64,000 bases of DNA from Pseudomonadota bacterium (GTDB lineage Bacteria; Desulfobacterota; Desulfobulbia; Desulfobulbales; JAGXFP01). The notes beneath the pieces were generated by a model. That model searched no databases, was not told the DNA's origin, and saw only the letters and a list, made by a program, of their open reading frames with translations. A program made the position numbers and the translations under genes. Below, one piece after another: positions 28,601-35,721 of the stretch. The DNA is taken from positions 1 to 64,000 of the forward strand of contig JAHJIQ010000076.1 of the NCBI GenBank assembly GCA_018823285.1, read 5' to 3'. Numbering within the stretch: the first letter of the stretch is position 1; the number at the start of each line of letters is the position of its first letter.

Positions 28601-30157
28601 GTCATTGGCCTGCGCGGCAAGACCTGCGGCGGTGAGGGTGATCCGGCCGCTGCTGTCGATGGTGAAGTAGGTGTCGGAGCTGGTGGTGGTGCCGGTGGTG
28701 CTGAAACGGAAGCCGGTGACTCCCACGTCATCGCCGGCGGCAACATTGCCGACCGCCGGATCGGCTGCCGTCCGGTTTTCCGCGTAGAAAATGGTCTGGC
28801 CGGGTGTCACCACCGGATCCGTGATGTCGGAGCTCGAGACGTTCGGGAGGATGCTCAGGGTGATGTTCTCGGGATTTGACCAGTTGCCTACGGTGTCCCT
28901 TGCCTCGACACCGTAGGTGAAGGTGTTGTTGCCGACCGCGAAACTGTTTGCTTCCGCAGCCAGGCCTGCTGCCGTCAGCGAGATCCGGCCGTCGGCTCCT
29001 ATCCTGAAGTAGCCGTCTGCGCTCAATGTGCTGTCGGCGGGATCGGCATCGGCGGTGGTAAAACGGTAGTCGAAAACGCCCGTGTCGTCGCTGGCGGCGA
29101 CGGTGCCGACTCCCGGGTTGGCTGCGGTTTTGCCGCCGACGTACTCCAGGGGGGACTGGCCGGGGGTGACCACCGGGTGAACTTCGTCCAGATTGGTGAC
29201 GTTCAGGGTAATATTCTCGGGTGTCGACCAGTTTCCTTCTGCATCGCAGGCTTCAATCGCATAACTGAAGATGTTTGGGCCCGTCTCGAAATCATTCTGG
29301 GCCACACCGGGCTGGATCCCGGCAGTGGTGATACTGATCTGACCCTGCGCCGAAATGGTGAAGTAGTTGTCACTGCTGGTGTCGGTCCCGGAATCGCTGA
29401 AACGGAAGTCGGTAACTCCAACGTTATCGTAGGCGGTTACAACGGAGACAACCGTGCCGACCGTCGTGGGGGCAATCGTCTGGTTCTCGGCATAGCTCAG
29501 AGACTGTCCGGGAGCGACCACCGGGGATTCATTGTCACTTAAATCCTCTGTGACATGGCCGTTTTTTAAAATCGGGCGGACTGCAACATCCGGCTCGGTG
29601 AATGGTTCGATATCGGAAAGCGCCGGAGGCGGCTCGGTGTGCTGGTAACCGCCGGGGCCTTTGCCGCCGCTGCTGATTTTGACGACCGGCTCGGAGAGGA
29701 TTGCCAGATCGGCAAAAACATCGTTTTCTTCCGAATAGCCTAAAATATCCTCATCGGCGGTTTCTTCCGGGCTGTCGACGTTTTCACTGACCACCGCCAG
29801 ATTGCCGCCATCGATGATCTTGGTCGCGCCGACCATCTTGAACAGGTCGCCCAGGGTGGCTGGGGAATCACCGGCAGAAGGGGTGAGGGCATCGGCGCCT
29901 GCCCCGTCATCACTGAACACAACCGGGTGCTCGGATTCGCTGATCGCAGCCAACGCCCCGTTCGGGATGATGACAAAGGAGCCGTCGGCAAAACCCAGCA
30001 GCAGATCGACATCGGCGACATCAACGGATTTGAGATCAGCCGCGGCATGGGGGATGGAGATCGTTCCGTCCGCCCCCACAACCGCGCTTTCTATGCTCTG
30101 GGCCTGATCGTGCTGTTCTGTTGCCTTGCCATTTCCGCTCTCGGTTCTCTTTGCCAT
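19691..30157 (-). CDS. Giant RTX adhesin with cadherin, VCBS and Ig-like repeats (SiiE/LapA-like)
   Basis: A 3488-residue exported adhesin, substrate of the flanking type I system. In order: a non-repetitive N-terminal region (1 to about 208, DVDLLLGFADGSFVIIPNG) with no signal peptide; three PGQ-x-x-x-YAEN repeats; six then four cadherin-like repeats opening NDNAPVLTVDN (ten in all), with a fourth PGQ repeat between them; two VCBS-type repeats (ANEDGP) flanking four SVSGNMITDD-type repeats; two NENA cadherin-like repeats; an Ig-like domain (SEEV); a region of about 190 residues; four clusters of RTX nonapeptides (GGxGxDxI/LxG) near residues 2970-3360; and a C-terminal secretion region ending AQIIWDVA. 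RTX and cadherin repeats imply Ca2+-dependent folding outside the cell. No LapG-type TAAG/PAAG cleavage site was seen. Start: GAGGTGGGGGT before the ATG. Confidence 0.93.
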   Translation of the reverse strand: MAKRTESGNGKATEQHDQAQSIESAVVGADGTISIPHAAADLKSVDVADVDLLLGFADGSFVIIPNGALAAISESEHPVVFSDDGAGADALTPSAGDSPATLGDLFKMVGATKIIDGGNLAVVSENVDSPEETADEDILGYSEENDVFADLAILSEPVVKISSGGKGPGGYQHTEPPPALSDIEPFTEPDVAVRPILKNGHVTEDLSDNESPVVAPGQSLSYAENQTIAPTTVGTVVSVVTAYDNVGVTDFRFSDSGTDTSSDNYFTISAQGQISITTAGIQPGVAQNDFETGPNIFSYAIEACDAEGNWSTPENITLNVTNLDEVHPVVTPGQSPLEYVGGKTAANPGVGTVAASDDTGVFDYRFTTADADPADSTLSADGYFRIGADGRISLTAAGLAAEANSFAVGNNTFTYGVEARDTVGNWSNPENITLSILPNVSSSDITDPVVTPGQTIFYAENRTAADPAVGNVAAGDDVGVTGFRFSTTGTTTSSDTYFTIDSSGRITLTAAGLAAQANDFENGLNSFTHGIQARDAAGHWSASENVTITLTPVNDNAPVLTVDNATVTLAEDAAAGIIAGADGDATDGDLPGDTLTYSLTGTIPQDGSGNDLFRIDGATGEISLTAEGANFIDYDAGATSYTLEVQASDGVNTSNIQTITVNLTPANDNAPVLTVNNTTVNLMEGTAAGIIADGDATDGDTPIDTITFSLSGAVPTDSSGNPLFVIDGSTGEISLTTEGAAFINFDGGQTSYILGVQATDGTNLSNIETVIVNITPANDNTPVLTVDNANVYIAENAGAGIIIGGDADATDGDLPGDTLTFSLTGGIPTDGSGNPLFAINTTGEISLTAAGETFIDYESGTTSYTLFVQATDGTNTSNIETVTVHLTPVNDNAPILTIDNATVNLAEDAAAGIIAGADADATDTDVPTDSLTYSLTGTIPVDGSGNPLFRIDTATGEISLTAEGAAFIDYDAGATSYTLAVQASDGVNTSNIESVTVNLTPANDNAPVLTVNNTVVNLAEDASAGIIADAAAIDGDNPADTITFSLFGGVPTDGSGNPLFAIDSISGEISLTTDGAAYIDYDNGQTSYTLTVQASDGANLSNLETVTVNLTPVNDNAPVLTVDNSILYIPENSAAGIIPGGDGDATDADAPADTITFNLTGTIPQDGSGNDIFTVDTATGAISLTAAGATYINSGTGPASYTLDIQADDGSNTSNTETVTINITDVDNTAPVVLPGQTFNYAENQGTGDVVATVAATDDTGITDYRFSTADADPFDSKLSVDGYFRIDSSGQITLTAAGLIAEANDFETGFNSFQFGIEARDTAGTWSAANEQVTVNITPVNDNAPILTVDNTSVDLAENAAAGIITGADGDATDADLPGDTITYTLVGGGPTDGTNPLFRIDSATGEISLTAAGAAYIDYESGTTSYTLDVQAFDGVNVSNIETITVNLTPVNDNAPVLTVDNTSVNLAENAVAGVIAGADADANDGDTPMDTVTFSLFGTVPTDGSGNALFAIDNSTGEISLTAEGANFIDYDKGQTSYTLAVQASDGTNTSNIETVTVNLTPVNDNPPVLTVDNANVYIPEDAAAGVIIGADGDVTDADVPADPIAFLLTGTIPVDGSGNALFTIHSVTGEISLTAEGAAFIDYDGGPTSYTLEILATDGFNPSNIETVTVHLTPVNDSAPVLTVDNASANLAENASAGFIVGADADATDADLPGDTITYSLTGTIPQDGSGNPLFAIDSETGMISLTAEGAAFIDFESGTTSYNLTIQAQDAAGNLSNVETVILNVTDVNEAPIALTVAAVANEDGPPIIITADYSDIDAGDTHTFSIDNNGTLGTVVNNGDGTFSYNPNGQFESLATGATATDSFTYTVTDNNGLSSAPQTVTITITGTNDAPIATVNSNTIAENSINVSGNIITDNDGYGVDSDPEGDSFTVTAIDNTGADKYGTFTLDNPDGSYTYTLDNTNQLVQTLAEGQSLTETYTYTVTDSTGGADTSTVTITINGTNDAPIATANLNSIAEGGVSVSGNMITDDDGYGVDSDPEGDSLMVTAIDKTGADQYGTFTHNTDGSYTYTLDNTNPAVQALGLGQSLTETYTYTVDDGNGGADTSTVTITINGGNNAPTATANTNSIIENTVSVSGNMITDDDGNGVDSDPEGDNLMVTAIDKTGADQYGTFTHNTDGSYIYTLDNTNPAVQALGPGQSLTETYTYTIADGNGGTDTSTVTITINGENSAPTATANTNVIAEDTISVNGNMITDDNGNGVDSDPEGNNLTVTNVDYTNGDQYGTFTHNTDGSYTYTLDNTNPAVQELGVGQSLTETYTYTVNDGNGGTDTATVTITITGQNDAPVALAVAGAANEDGPAIIVAADYSDDFGDTHIFSTDSTTTLGTVVNNDDGTFSYDPNGQFESLAAGATATDSFTYTVTDNNGLSSTPQTATITITGQNDAPTAVNLSTGTVNENATPGSVIAMLSAADVDAGDNFTYELVSGNGTNDADNGLVSIVDNELRVNGSIDFETNPNLAINIRVTDSGGLSHTEALNVAVNDINEAPTDITLSGSTVNENAANGTVIGTLSATDVDAGESFTYSLASGDGTNDADNGLVSIVGNELRVNGSIDFESNPDLAINVQVTDGGGLIHTEAFNLTVNNLDEENPWVTNIQMTDTDLIIGEHSTITITFSEEVTNFEDALGDDVTVTSGSHDVFTSSDGGITWTATFTPSIETASTGNVITIAGSYTDLAGNAGTGAVSSDAPFALTYSVDTVAPTCHVNLYTSSELKLTGGIPPTTLPAGAYDPAGDVAAHEAAASPAGQATREVITGTSGTDTIGNNGLFSGDSTQSTWVKRLHFNFNNFAEITSIVLVASPEWNLIPDFALQAGPGITVSQTGNEWTFTPDDITALVGGFDVDVVYTVTDTGSTEFRADFTANGTVVAGGTSYQATDSLYLSWKEATDVSDFTVPDNTDGTPVAVLPRAGLGMDIDAGGGDDTVNAGAGHDHIWGGDGIDIIHGGKGNDTIEGQDGDDILYGDEGDDILLGGAGADQLYGGAGIDTATYSMSGQGVTASLTLPGDFTFGDTVIQTYDAAGDTFDSIENLTGSANDDHLIGDNGINTLVGGDGNDILEGLGGFDGLNGDILDGGAGIDTASYNHASSGVLAAINPNFGTYTGDAQGDTLISIENIEGSSFGDTLAGDASNNTLSGGTGDDNLYGGWGNDILYGGADNDTLNGSVGDDILFGDSGNDTLIGGSGGDAMDGGTGTDTASYENISTGVVASLNPDNWSLQDLVPGDAQGDRFFNIENLTGSGGNDQLYGDSFDNVLVGGAGNDRLYGGAGNDTIFADQGVDLEVSGDIGNDIFHLSSQSLPTATDAIDGGTDANGMDIDTVVLHDLAGGDYDLTILADITKNVETLDISGDGVNTKLIITSADIQSMVNNGNASELTIRVDAGDTLTFSAVGGEEMTPAFTGTDATYTIDDTPGAGGTVLAQIIWDVA
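22200..29540 (-). repeat. Tandem adhesin-domain repeats at DNA level
   Basis: About 22 tandem units of roughly 300-350 bp within the adhesin gene. Neighbouring units share near-identical stretches, for example the GTTGTCGTTCACCGGGGTGA boundary segment. The array is prone to copy-number change and to assembly collapse. Confidence 0.85.
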
Positions 30158-30239
30158 ACCCCCACCTCTCAGATGTCAACTGCCTTGAAACTTGCGCTCA
30201 GAACACCAATGTCCTGCTGCTCACCGCATTACGTAACTT

Positions 30240-31802
30240 TCATTCACCACCCCTGGCGGCCATGGATTCTACAATCCGGGTCGCCAGCTCCCGGTTGCCT
30301 TTTTCAATGCTTTTGGCAACGGAGTTGAACTGCTGCAGTTCACCCCGGAGATTGCTGCCGATACTGTTCATCAATAATCTGGACTGCTTTGCATCGGATG
30401 TCGTGTGAACCAGCAGTTCCGAGAGCTGGGAGGCCAACTCGCCATTGCCCTTTTCCAGGGTGCCGGCAAGGGCGCCAAGCTTGCTGCCGAACTGCTGCAG
30501 TTCCACGCGGAAATTATTGTTCGCCACGGTGTGCTCGGTCAGGACCTGCAGCATGTCCGCCCGCTGTTTTTTGAAATCTTCCATCTCGGCAGACAAGGCG
30601 CGTTGCTGGGTGCGGGTCGCCTCGGCCAGTCTTTCCTCGATTTTGAAGGATTCGAGGGTTTCGGTGAGTTTTCGCTGTTCGTTCACCTGCAGGGCCTGAA
30701 GTTTATGGGTTTTCTTTGCATCACCCGCCAGATTGACCAGCAGATCGGAAATCTGATTTGCAACTCCCCCCTGGTTTTTTTCCAGAACATTGGTGAGGGC
30801 TTCGAGCTGACCGCCGAACTGCTGCAGTTCATTGCGGAAGTTGTTGTTCGACTCGGCATGCTCGGCAAGGACCTGCACCATATCGGAGCGCTGCTTCTTG
30901 AAATCATCGATATCGGATGTCAACGCACGTTGCCGGGCGCGGGCCGCCTCGGCCAATCGCTCATCGATTCTCAGGAGGATTTCCGTGGCCGCATCGTTGG
31001 CCGATAATGCCCTTGAAGCATTGCCGCTTCTGAGGGTGATGCTTTCAAAGGCAAGGGCGTTCTCTATATGCTTGGCCACTTCCGAGCTGAGCACGGAAAA
31101 AATATCCCCTTCCAGGCGGCGGATTCCGACCATCATCAGGCCCAGGATGATTGATCCCAGCAACCCGAATAATGAGGCCGAGAACGCAATTCCCATCGAC
31201 TGCATCGGGGCCTTCATCCGTTCGATCATCACCCGGAACACCTCAATCGGATTTGCATTGACCATGTCGATTTCGGCAAAACTGCTGATCAGAACTGAAA
31301 TGTCGTTCAGGGTGGCGAGCAGCCCGATAAAGGTTCCGAGTAATCCCATGCCGACCAGGAGGCCGGTGAGGTATTGCGGCAAGGCATTGCGCCGATTCAG
31401 GCGGGTCCGGGCGTTAGACAGTTCATGCCCGAGGGCAATCTGCTCCTGATGGGAAATGGCTCGGTCTCCGGATGCTGCAACCATCTGCAGTAAACAGGCC
31501 AGGTCTCCCCGGAAACGGTTGGTCATCTCCCGAAGGGTGGTGGAGTCGGTTTTCTCGCGGATGGCCTTGGTGAAAAGCGCGAGGATTTTGGCTTCCCGGA
31601 TTAACCTGCCGGCATTGAGAATGATGAACAGGCCGCCGGCCAGGATAATCACAAAGATGGCATAGTTTATTTGCGGATGGGGATTGCGGATGATCGTCGA
31701 TTTGATTGCCCCGAAGAAAACCGCCGAGCCCAACAGCAGCAGAATAAAGGGCAGCGATACAAGAATGTAGTAAATTTTGAGTTGTTTTAGCATTTCATTC
31801 AC
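30240..31802 (-). CDS. MotA/ExbB-like channel protein with coiled-coil tail (SiiB-like)
   Basis: A 520-residue inner-membrane protein with four membrane helices (about 11-32, 47-66, 146-168, 205-227). The third carries GLLGTFIGLLATL, the conserved pore motif of MotA/TolQ/ExbB channel subunits. The remaining 290 residues are a cytoplasmic coiled-coil tail with an internal duplication: residues about 282-378 and 389-475 share ERLAEAxRxxQRAL, DFKKQRxDM and NNNFRxELQQFG, and a third partial copy (GELQQF...EKGNRELA) follows at 487-513. The tail recalls ZorA of the Zorya system, but the neighbours are secretion genes as for Salmonella SiiB. With the MotB-like gene at 33124 it should form an ion-driven channel. 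It lies 14 bp after the HlyD-like gene. Confidence 0.85.
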   Translation of the reverse strand: MNEMLKQLKIYYILVSLPFILLLLGSAVFFGAIKSTIIRNPHPQINYAIFVIILAGGLFIILNAGRLIREAKILALFTKAIREKTDSTTLREMTNRFRGDLACLLQMVAASGDRAISHQEQIALGHELSNARTRLNRRNALPQYLTGLLVGMGLLGTFIGLLATLNDISVLISSFAEIDMVNANPIEVFRVMIERMKAPMQSMGIAFSASLFGLLGSIILGLMMVGIRRLEGDIFSVLSSEVAKHIENALAFESITLRSGNASRALSANDAATEILLRIDERLAEAARARQRALTSDIDDFKKQRSDMVQVLAEHAESNNNFRNELQQFGGQLEALTNVLEKNQGGVANQISDLLVNLAGDAKKTHKLQALQVNEQRKLTETLESFKIEERLAEATRTQQRALSAEMEDFKKQRADMLQVLTEHTVANNNFRVELQQFGSKLGALAGTLEKGNGELASQLSELLVHTTSDAKQSRLLMNSIGSNLRGELQQFNSVAKSIEKGNRELATRIVESMAARGGE

Positions 31803-31816
31803 TCGTTAAATTAAAA

Positions 31817-33124
31817 TTAGTTAGCTCGGAACGCTCCGTCCCGGAACTCCAGTACCGGAGAAAGAAGATATGAGAGGATCGTCCGTTTGCCCACCGCAAT
31901 GTCGGCGCTCGCCGCCATTCCCGGCATCAATACCCCTGCCTGCCCCACCCGGGAGATGAGTGTTGAAACATCCACCTCAACGTTAACCCGGTAATAACGG
32001 TTCCCCCGTTCATCGGTCAAGGTATCGGCGCTGACCTCGGTCACATGGCCGTCAAAGGTGCCGTAAGTCGAGTAATCATAAGCGCCGATCCGAACCCGGG
32101 CGGGGAGGTTCCGGCGCAGATGAGCGCGGTCGTCCGGGTTGGAACGGGTTTCGATGACGATCCGCTGGTCACTCGGGGTGATTTCCAGCAGAATCTCGCT
32201 TGGCCGCACCACCGCGCCGACGGTTGTGACATTGAGTTTGTTGATCAGGCCGGCAACCGGACTCCGGACGATATTCCGTTCCAGGCGATCGACGCTGGTG
32301 TCGATTTCCGGGTTTAATTTTTCGATCTCCTCCTGGATTTGGGTCAACGTTGCGGACGCTTCGGCGCGAAAGCGGGCGGACGCTTCCTTGATTCGTGATT
32401 CCGCTTCCGATATCGCCGCTTCAAGACGGGGAACGGCGCTCAATGCGTCCGAGATCTGCGATTTCAGCCGTTGAATGTGCATCTGGCTGTCCAGCACCTC
32501 CAGTTCGGAGGCGGCGTTGTTTTTACTGAGGTCTTCAATGACATGATGCTTCTGCTGGGCGAGGACCAGCTCCTGGAGCAGATTCTTCTGTTTGGAATTC
32601 ATCTCCGCCAGTTCGCTTTTCTTCTGCCTGCTCAAGGCCTGGAGAACCTGGCTTTCTTCGGAAAGTTGGGCGAGGCGGGCTTTCCAGGCAGCGGTTTCGA
32701 CCCGAATGACATCGGAGTCTTTCAGGTCTTCGGGGAAGTCGATCCGGTCGCTGCCGTTCAATTCGGCAAACAGTCGGGCTTCACGTCCCCGCAGGGCATT
32801 GAGCTTTGACTGTTTGGTGCCGAGGTTGGAACGGGTCTGCACATCCGCCAGTTCAATTAACGGTTCCCCGGCGGCAACGACCTGACCTTCCCTGACCAGA
32901 ATTTTCCGGACAATGCCCCCCTCAAGATGTTGCACGATCTGCGACTTGCCGGCGGGAATGATCTGGCCCACGGTCCGCACGATCACATCAACCTTTGAGG
33001 TCCCGGCCCACAGCAGCAGGGACACGCTGCTGCAAAGCAGGATCAGGATAAAGATCCGATGGGGGGTCAAGCCAGCAAAACTGCAGTTCCCCCGGTCGTA
33101 TGCGGCAAGCTCCAGGGTCTCCAT
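31817..33124 (-). CDS. HlyD-family membrane-fusion (adaptor) protein (SiiD/LapC-like)
   Basis: A 435-residue periplasmic adaptor of the type I system. It has one N-terminal membrane helix (about 25-43, HRIFILILLCSSVSLLLWAG), a barrel/lipoyl half-motif (VGQIIPAGKSQIVQHLEGGIV), a long coiled-coil hairpin (about 90-265), the second lipoyl half (RNIVRSPVAGLINKLNVTTVG) and a C-terminal beta-barrel region. It links the ABC protein to the TolC-like outer-membrane channel. Its ATG shares one base with the stop of the upstream MotB-like gene (TAATG), so translation is coupled and the channel subunit and adaptor are made together. Confidence 0.95.
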   Translation of the reverse strand: METLELAAYDRGNCSFAGLTPHRIFILILLCSSVSLLLWAGTSKVDVIVRTVGQIIPAGKSQIVQHLEGGIVRKILVREGQVVAAGEPLIELADVQTRSNLGTKQSKLNALRGREARLFAELNGSDRIDFPEDLKDSDVIRVETAAWKARLAQLSEESQVLQALSRQKKSELAEMNSKQKNLLQELVLAQQKHHVIEDLSKNNAASELEVLDSQMHIQRLKSQISDALSAVPRLEAAISEAESRIKEASARFRAEASATLTQIQEEIEKLNPEIDTSVDRLERNIVRSPVAGLINKLNVTTVGAVVRPSEILLEITPSDQRIVIETRSNPDDRAHLRRNLPARVRIGAYDYSTYGTFDGHVTEVSADTLTDERGNRYYRVNVEVDVSTLISRVGQAGVLMPGMAASADIAVGKRTILSYLLSPVLEFRDGAFRAN

Positions 33125-33990
33125 TATCGTGCCCGGACTTTGACCTGGGATGCTTTCGCGTTGCTGTTGCCGTCGACCACCAGCACCTCGATATTTTCTT
33201 TTGCCATGTTCATCTCGATCAGAATATTCCTCACCGCCATCGCCCGATAGAAGCCCATCCGCTTCGCCTCGGAAAAACCGGTCGGGACTTCAACGAAAAC
33301 GATTGCCCCGCCTCGTTCCACGAGGGGCTTCAGCGAGTCGAGCAACTGGGCGTGCTCTTCCTCGGTAAAGGCGATCGCTTTATCCTTGAAGCGGACCATG
33401 ACTTCAAAATCGCTCTCCAGGGTTTTGTCCAGACCGTACTGCGGTTTCGGGAGAGCGGAGGTTGCTTCGATATTTTTTTCGGAACCGCCGAGCGAGGTTT
33501 TCGGTAACTGCAGTTTTTTCAGCCGCTGGATTTCACTTTCCAGATCCGTTTTTTGCCGGGTCAGTTCTTTGATCGCCTTGAGATTTTCAAGAGATTTCTT
33601 TTCATCGGGTGCAAGCAGGGCGAGTTTTTTCTTCAGCTCTTCAATTTCGAGGCGCAATTTTTTGTTCTCTTTCTCCAGTTCCTCGATTCTGCGTTTCAAT
33701 GCCGCGTTTTCGAGCTTCAGTTGCTCGATTTCGCGTTTCAGTTCTTCGTTTTCGCGGCTCAGGTCAATAGCGGCCCCGGCAGCCTGTCCGGCATTTTCCG
33801 TGCTTTCGATCGCCGGCGGGGTCACCGTTTCAACCTTTGAAGTCCGCCCCAGCTCCAGGGCGAACATGAAGACGGCAACGATCATGATCGTCAGGAGGAA
33901 CAGCAGGTTAAGAACCAGGTTGGTCGTTGCATCTACATAGCCGGGCCAAAAGATATTCGAACCATCCTGATCATCATGACGGGTATGCAT
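33124..33990 (-). CDS. MotB/OmpA-like channel partner (SiiA-like)
   Basis: A 288-residue inner-membrane protein. The N-terminus has FWPGYVDATTNLVLNLLFLL, a single membrane helix preceded by Pro and containing Asp (D20), as in MotB, ZorB and SiiA, where the acidic residue carries protons. It continues with a periplasmic heptad coiled coil (about 75-155, alternating ELKREIEQLK-type segments). A C-terminal OmpA/MotB-like domain (about 190-288, FKDKAIAFTEEEHAQLLDSL ... RAMAVRNILIEM) would bind peptidoglycan, although the usual Asp/Arg pair is not obvious. It sits between the TolC-like and HlyD-like genes. The MotA-like partner is encoded at 30240-31802. Confidence 0.85.
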   Translation of the reverse strand: MHTRHDDQDGSNIFWPGYVDATTNLVLNLLFLLTIMIVAVFMFALELGRTSKVETVTPPAIESTENAGQAAGAAIDLSRENEELKREIEQLKLENAALKRRIEELEKENKKLRLEIEELKKKLALLAPDEKKSLENLKAIKELTRQKTDLESEIQRLKKLQLPKTSLGGSEKNIEATSALPKPQYGLDKTLESDFEVMVRFKDKAIAFTEEEHAQLLDSLKPLVERGGAIVFVEVPTGFSEAKRMGFYRAMAVRNILIEMNMAKENIEVLVVDGNSNAKASQVKVRAR

Positions 33991-34077
33991 GCCGATTATC
34001 CACCTTCTAAGCTTTCTTCAATTGAGTACGAATAACAAATGTCTCGAAAAGGCTCCGGGCCCTTTCATGAATTACTC

Positions 34078-35721
34078 TCAGTTGTCCTTGCCCGCATCGG
34101 TCCAGGGGGTCCCCATGGTCAGGCGAACCAGCTGGGCCACGGTATTCATCTCGAAGACGTGGAGATTCACCAGCCTGGAGCGGACCTGATAATAACTGTC
34201 ATAAACGGTAAGGAGATCCAGGAGAGACTGGTTGCCGGACAGCATGCGTTTGGACATCGCCTCGGTTGCGGTTGAGATCGATTCCAGCTCCTCATAGCCT
34301 GAAACAATCCGCTCGCCGGTAGTTGCCAATGCGGCGTAATTTGCCGAGAGTTCCTGCACGACCCGCCGTTGCTGGTCATCCAGGCGGTATTGCAGTTCCT
34401 TGTAGCGTGCCTTGCGCTCGGCGAGACTCAAGTAATCTTTTCCGCTGTTGAAGAGGTCCCAGTTCATCACCATCATCAGTCGCCGGTCTCGCTGGCCTTG
34501 GGAATTGGGCTCTCCGCCCGCGTGGAGTGCGAATGTGTCGGTGTACTCCAGGTCGAATCGCGGCAGAAATTGCCCTTTTGCCGCAGACTGCTGGATTTTT
34601 GCGGCTTCCAGTTCCGCATTGAGGGCCGTGATTTCAGGGTTGGCTTCGATGGCTTTGGCAACCGCCTCGGGGAATGATTTCGGGAGAAGGGCGACGCCAA
34701 CGTCTTCGACTACCGGGAGAGTCACTTTCCGGGGGACCAGGTTGGTCAAGCGGACGAACTCGATTCCGGCAGCCAGATGGGCAGATTCCTGCTCAAGACG
34801 CGAGGAAAGGGTTTCCTGCCTCCGGGCACGGACCCGGGACATGTCGGAGATGCTTGAAGCTCCCGCGTCGGCTCTCTTTTCAATGTAGTCGAGCAGGTCG
34901 GCAAGCTGGGCTTCAAAATCCCGGATGATATCAGCCTGCAATCGACTTGCGACCAGGGTAAGATAGGTGCTGACCGTGGATACGTAGGCGTCGCCTTCGC
35001 TTGCCCGGTAATTCTCCCCACTCACGAGCTCCCTCTTCTGACGGCGACGCCAGTCGAGGAAAACCGGCAGGTTGTACAAGGGCTGGCGGACCACCAGGGA
35101 AGCATCGGTCCGGTCGTGGGTGTCGGAAGCAACCAGTTCCCCGGTGGTCTCATCGACAATAACGGAGGGTTCCGATTTTTCTTCTCCATAATTGGCCCGC
35201 ACCGATACGGAAGGCAGGAGAAGGGCCAGAGCCTGGCCGGTTTGCGCCTCAGCCTGCTCTTTACGCGCCAGAGCGGCCAGGCTTTCACGATTGAAACCGC
35301 GTCCGGCCCGGATGGATTCCGTAATCCCGGTTCTGCTGAGTTCCAGCGCGCCTTCTTTATCCAGGATCTGATAGTCAGCCATGCTTTTGACAAACTGGCC
35401 GTCAACATCTGCCAATACCTGGATTTCCGGGACTCCCATCAATCCGGCGAGGTTTGGCGCCCCAGGTTTGCCGGGAGCGGCGGTCGCCTGGCCGAAGCCA
35501 TCAAGTTCGGCTTCTGGTGACGGGGGGGCGGAACTGTTTCGGGGTGAAGTTTCGGGGGTAAAGAACTGATCATGCAGGGTATAGTCTTTGGCAGATGTGG
35601 ATTCCGGCGTGAGGGCCCGGATCGGGGCCTCGGCCGCAAAGGTCGAACCGCTCTGGAGCAGGAAAATTTGCAGGATTATCAGGAAAATACTACAAACACA
35701 CCTTTGGAATCTGCAGATCAC
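34078..35721 (-). CDS. TolC-family outer-membrane secretion channel (SiiC/LapE-like)
   Basis: A protein of about 547 residues with a signal peptide (FLIILQIFLLQSGSTFA). It then has an extra Pro/Ser-rich region of about 80 residues and two TolC repeats (roughly 130-330 and 340-535) with the alpha-helical barrel pattern (NPEITALNAELEAAKIQQ, LLDLLTVYDSYYQVR). The predicted start is GTG at 35721, with an AGGGGG site six bases upstream; the ATG at 35727 touches that site and is a poor start. It is first in the secretion operon. The MotB-like gene follows after 87 bp. Confidence 0.92.
   Translation of the reverse strand: MICRFQRCVCSIFLIILQIFLLQSGSTFAAEAPIRALTPESTSAKDYTLHDQFFTPETSPRNSSAPPSPEAELDGFGQATAAPGKPGAPNLAGLMGVPEIQVLADVDGQFVKSMADYQILDKEGALELSRTGITESIRAGRGFNRESLAALARKEQAEAQTGQALALLLPSVSVRANYGEEKSEPSVIVDETTGELVASDTHDRTDASLVVRQPLYNLPVFLDWRRRQKRELVSGENYRASEGDAYVSTVSTYLTLVASRLQADIIRDFEAQLADLLDYIEKRADAGASSISDMSRVRARRQETLSSRLEQESAHLAAGIEFVRLTNLVPRKVTLPVVEDVGVALLPKSFPEAVAKAIEANPEITALNAELEAAKIQQSAAKGQFLPRFDLEYTDTFALHAGGEPNSQGQRDRRLMMVMNWDLFNSGKDYLSLAERKARYKELQYRLDDQQRRVVQELSANYAALATTGERIVSGYEELESISTATEAMSKRMLSGNQSLLDLLTVYDSYYQVRSRLVNLHVFEMNTVAQLVRLTMGTPWTDAGKDN

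Noticed and set aside
30240-33990. Zorya anti-phage system (ZorA/ZorB)
   Set aside because: The MotA/MotB-like proteins do resemble ZorAB, but no zorC/zorD/zorE genes are present and the pair is embedded among type I secretion genes, so a Sii-type role fits better.
17425-35721. Lap (LapA/LapD/LapG) adhesin system
   Set aside because: No lapD or lapG gene is in the window, no cleavable retention motif was seen, and a channel pair is present that Lap systems lack.
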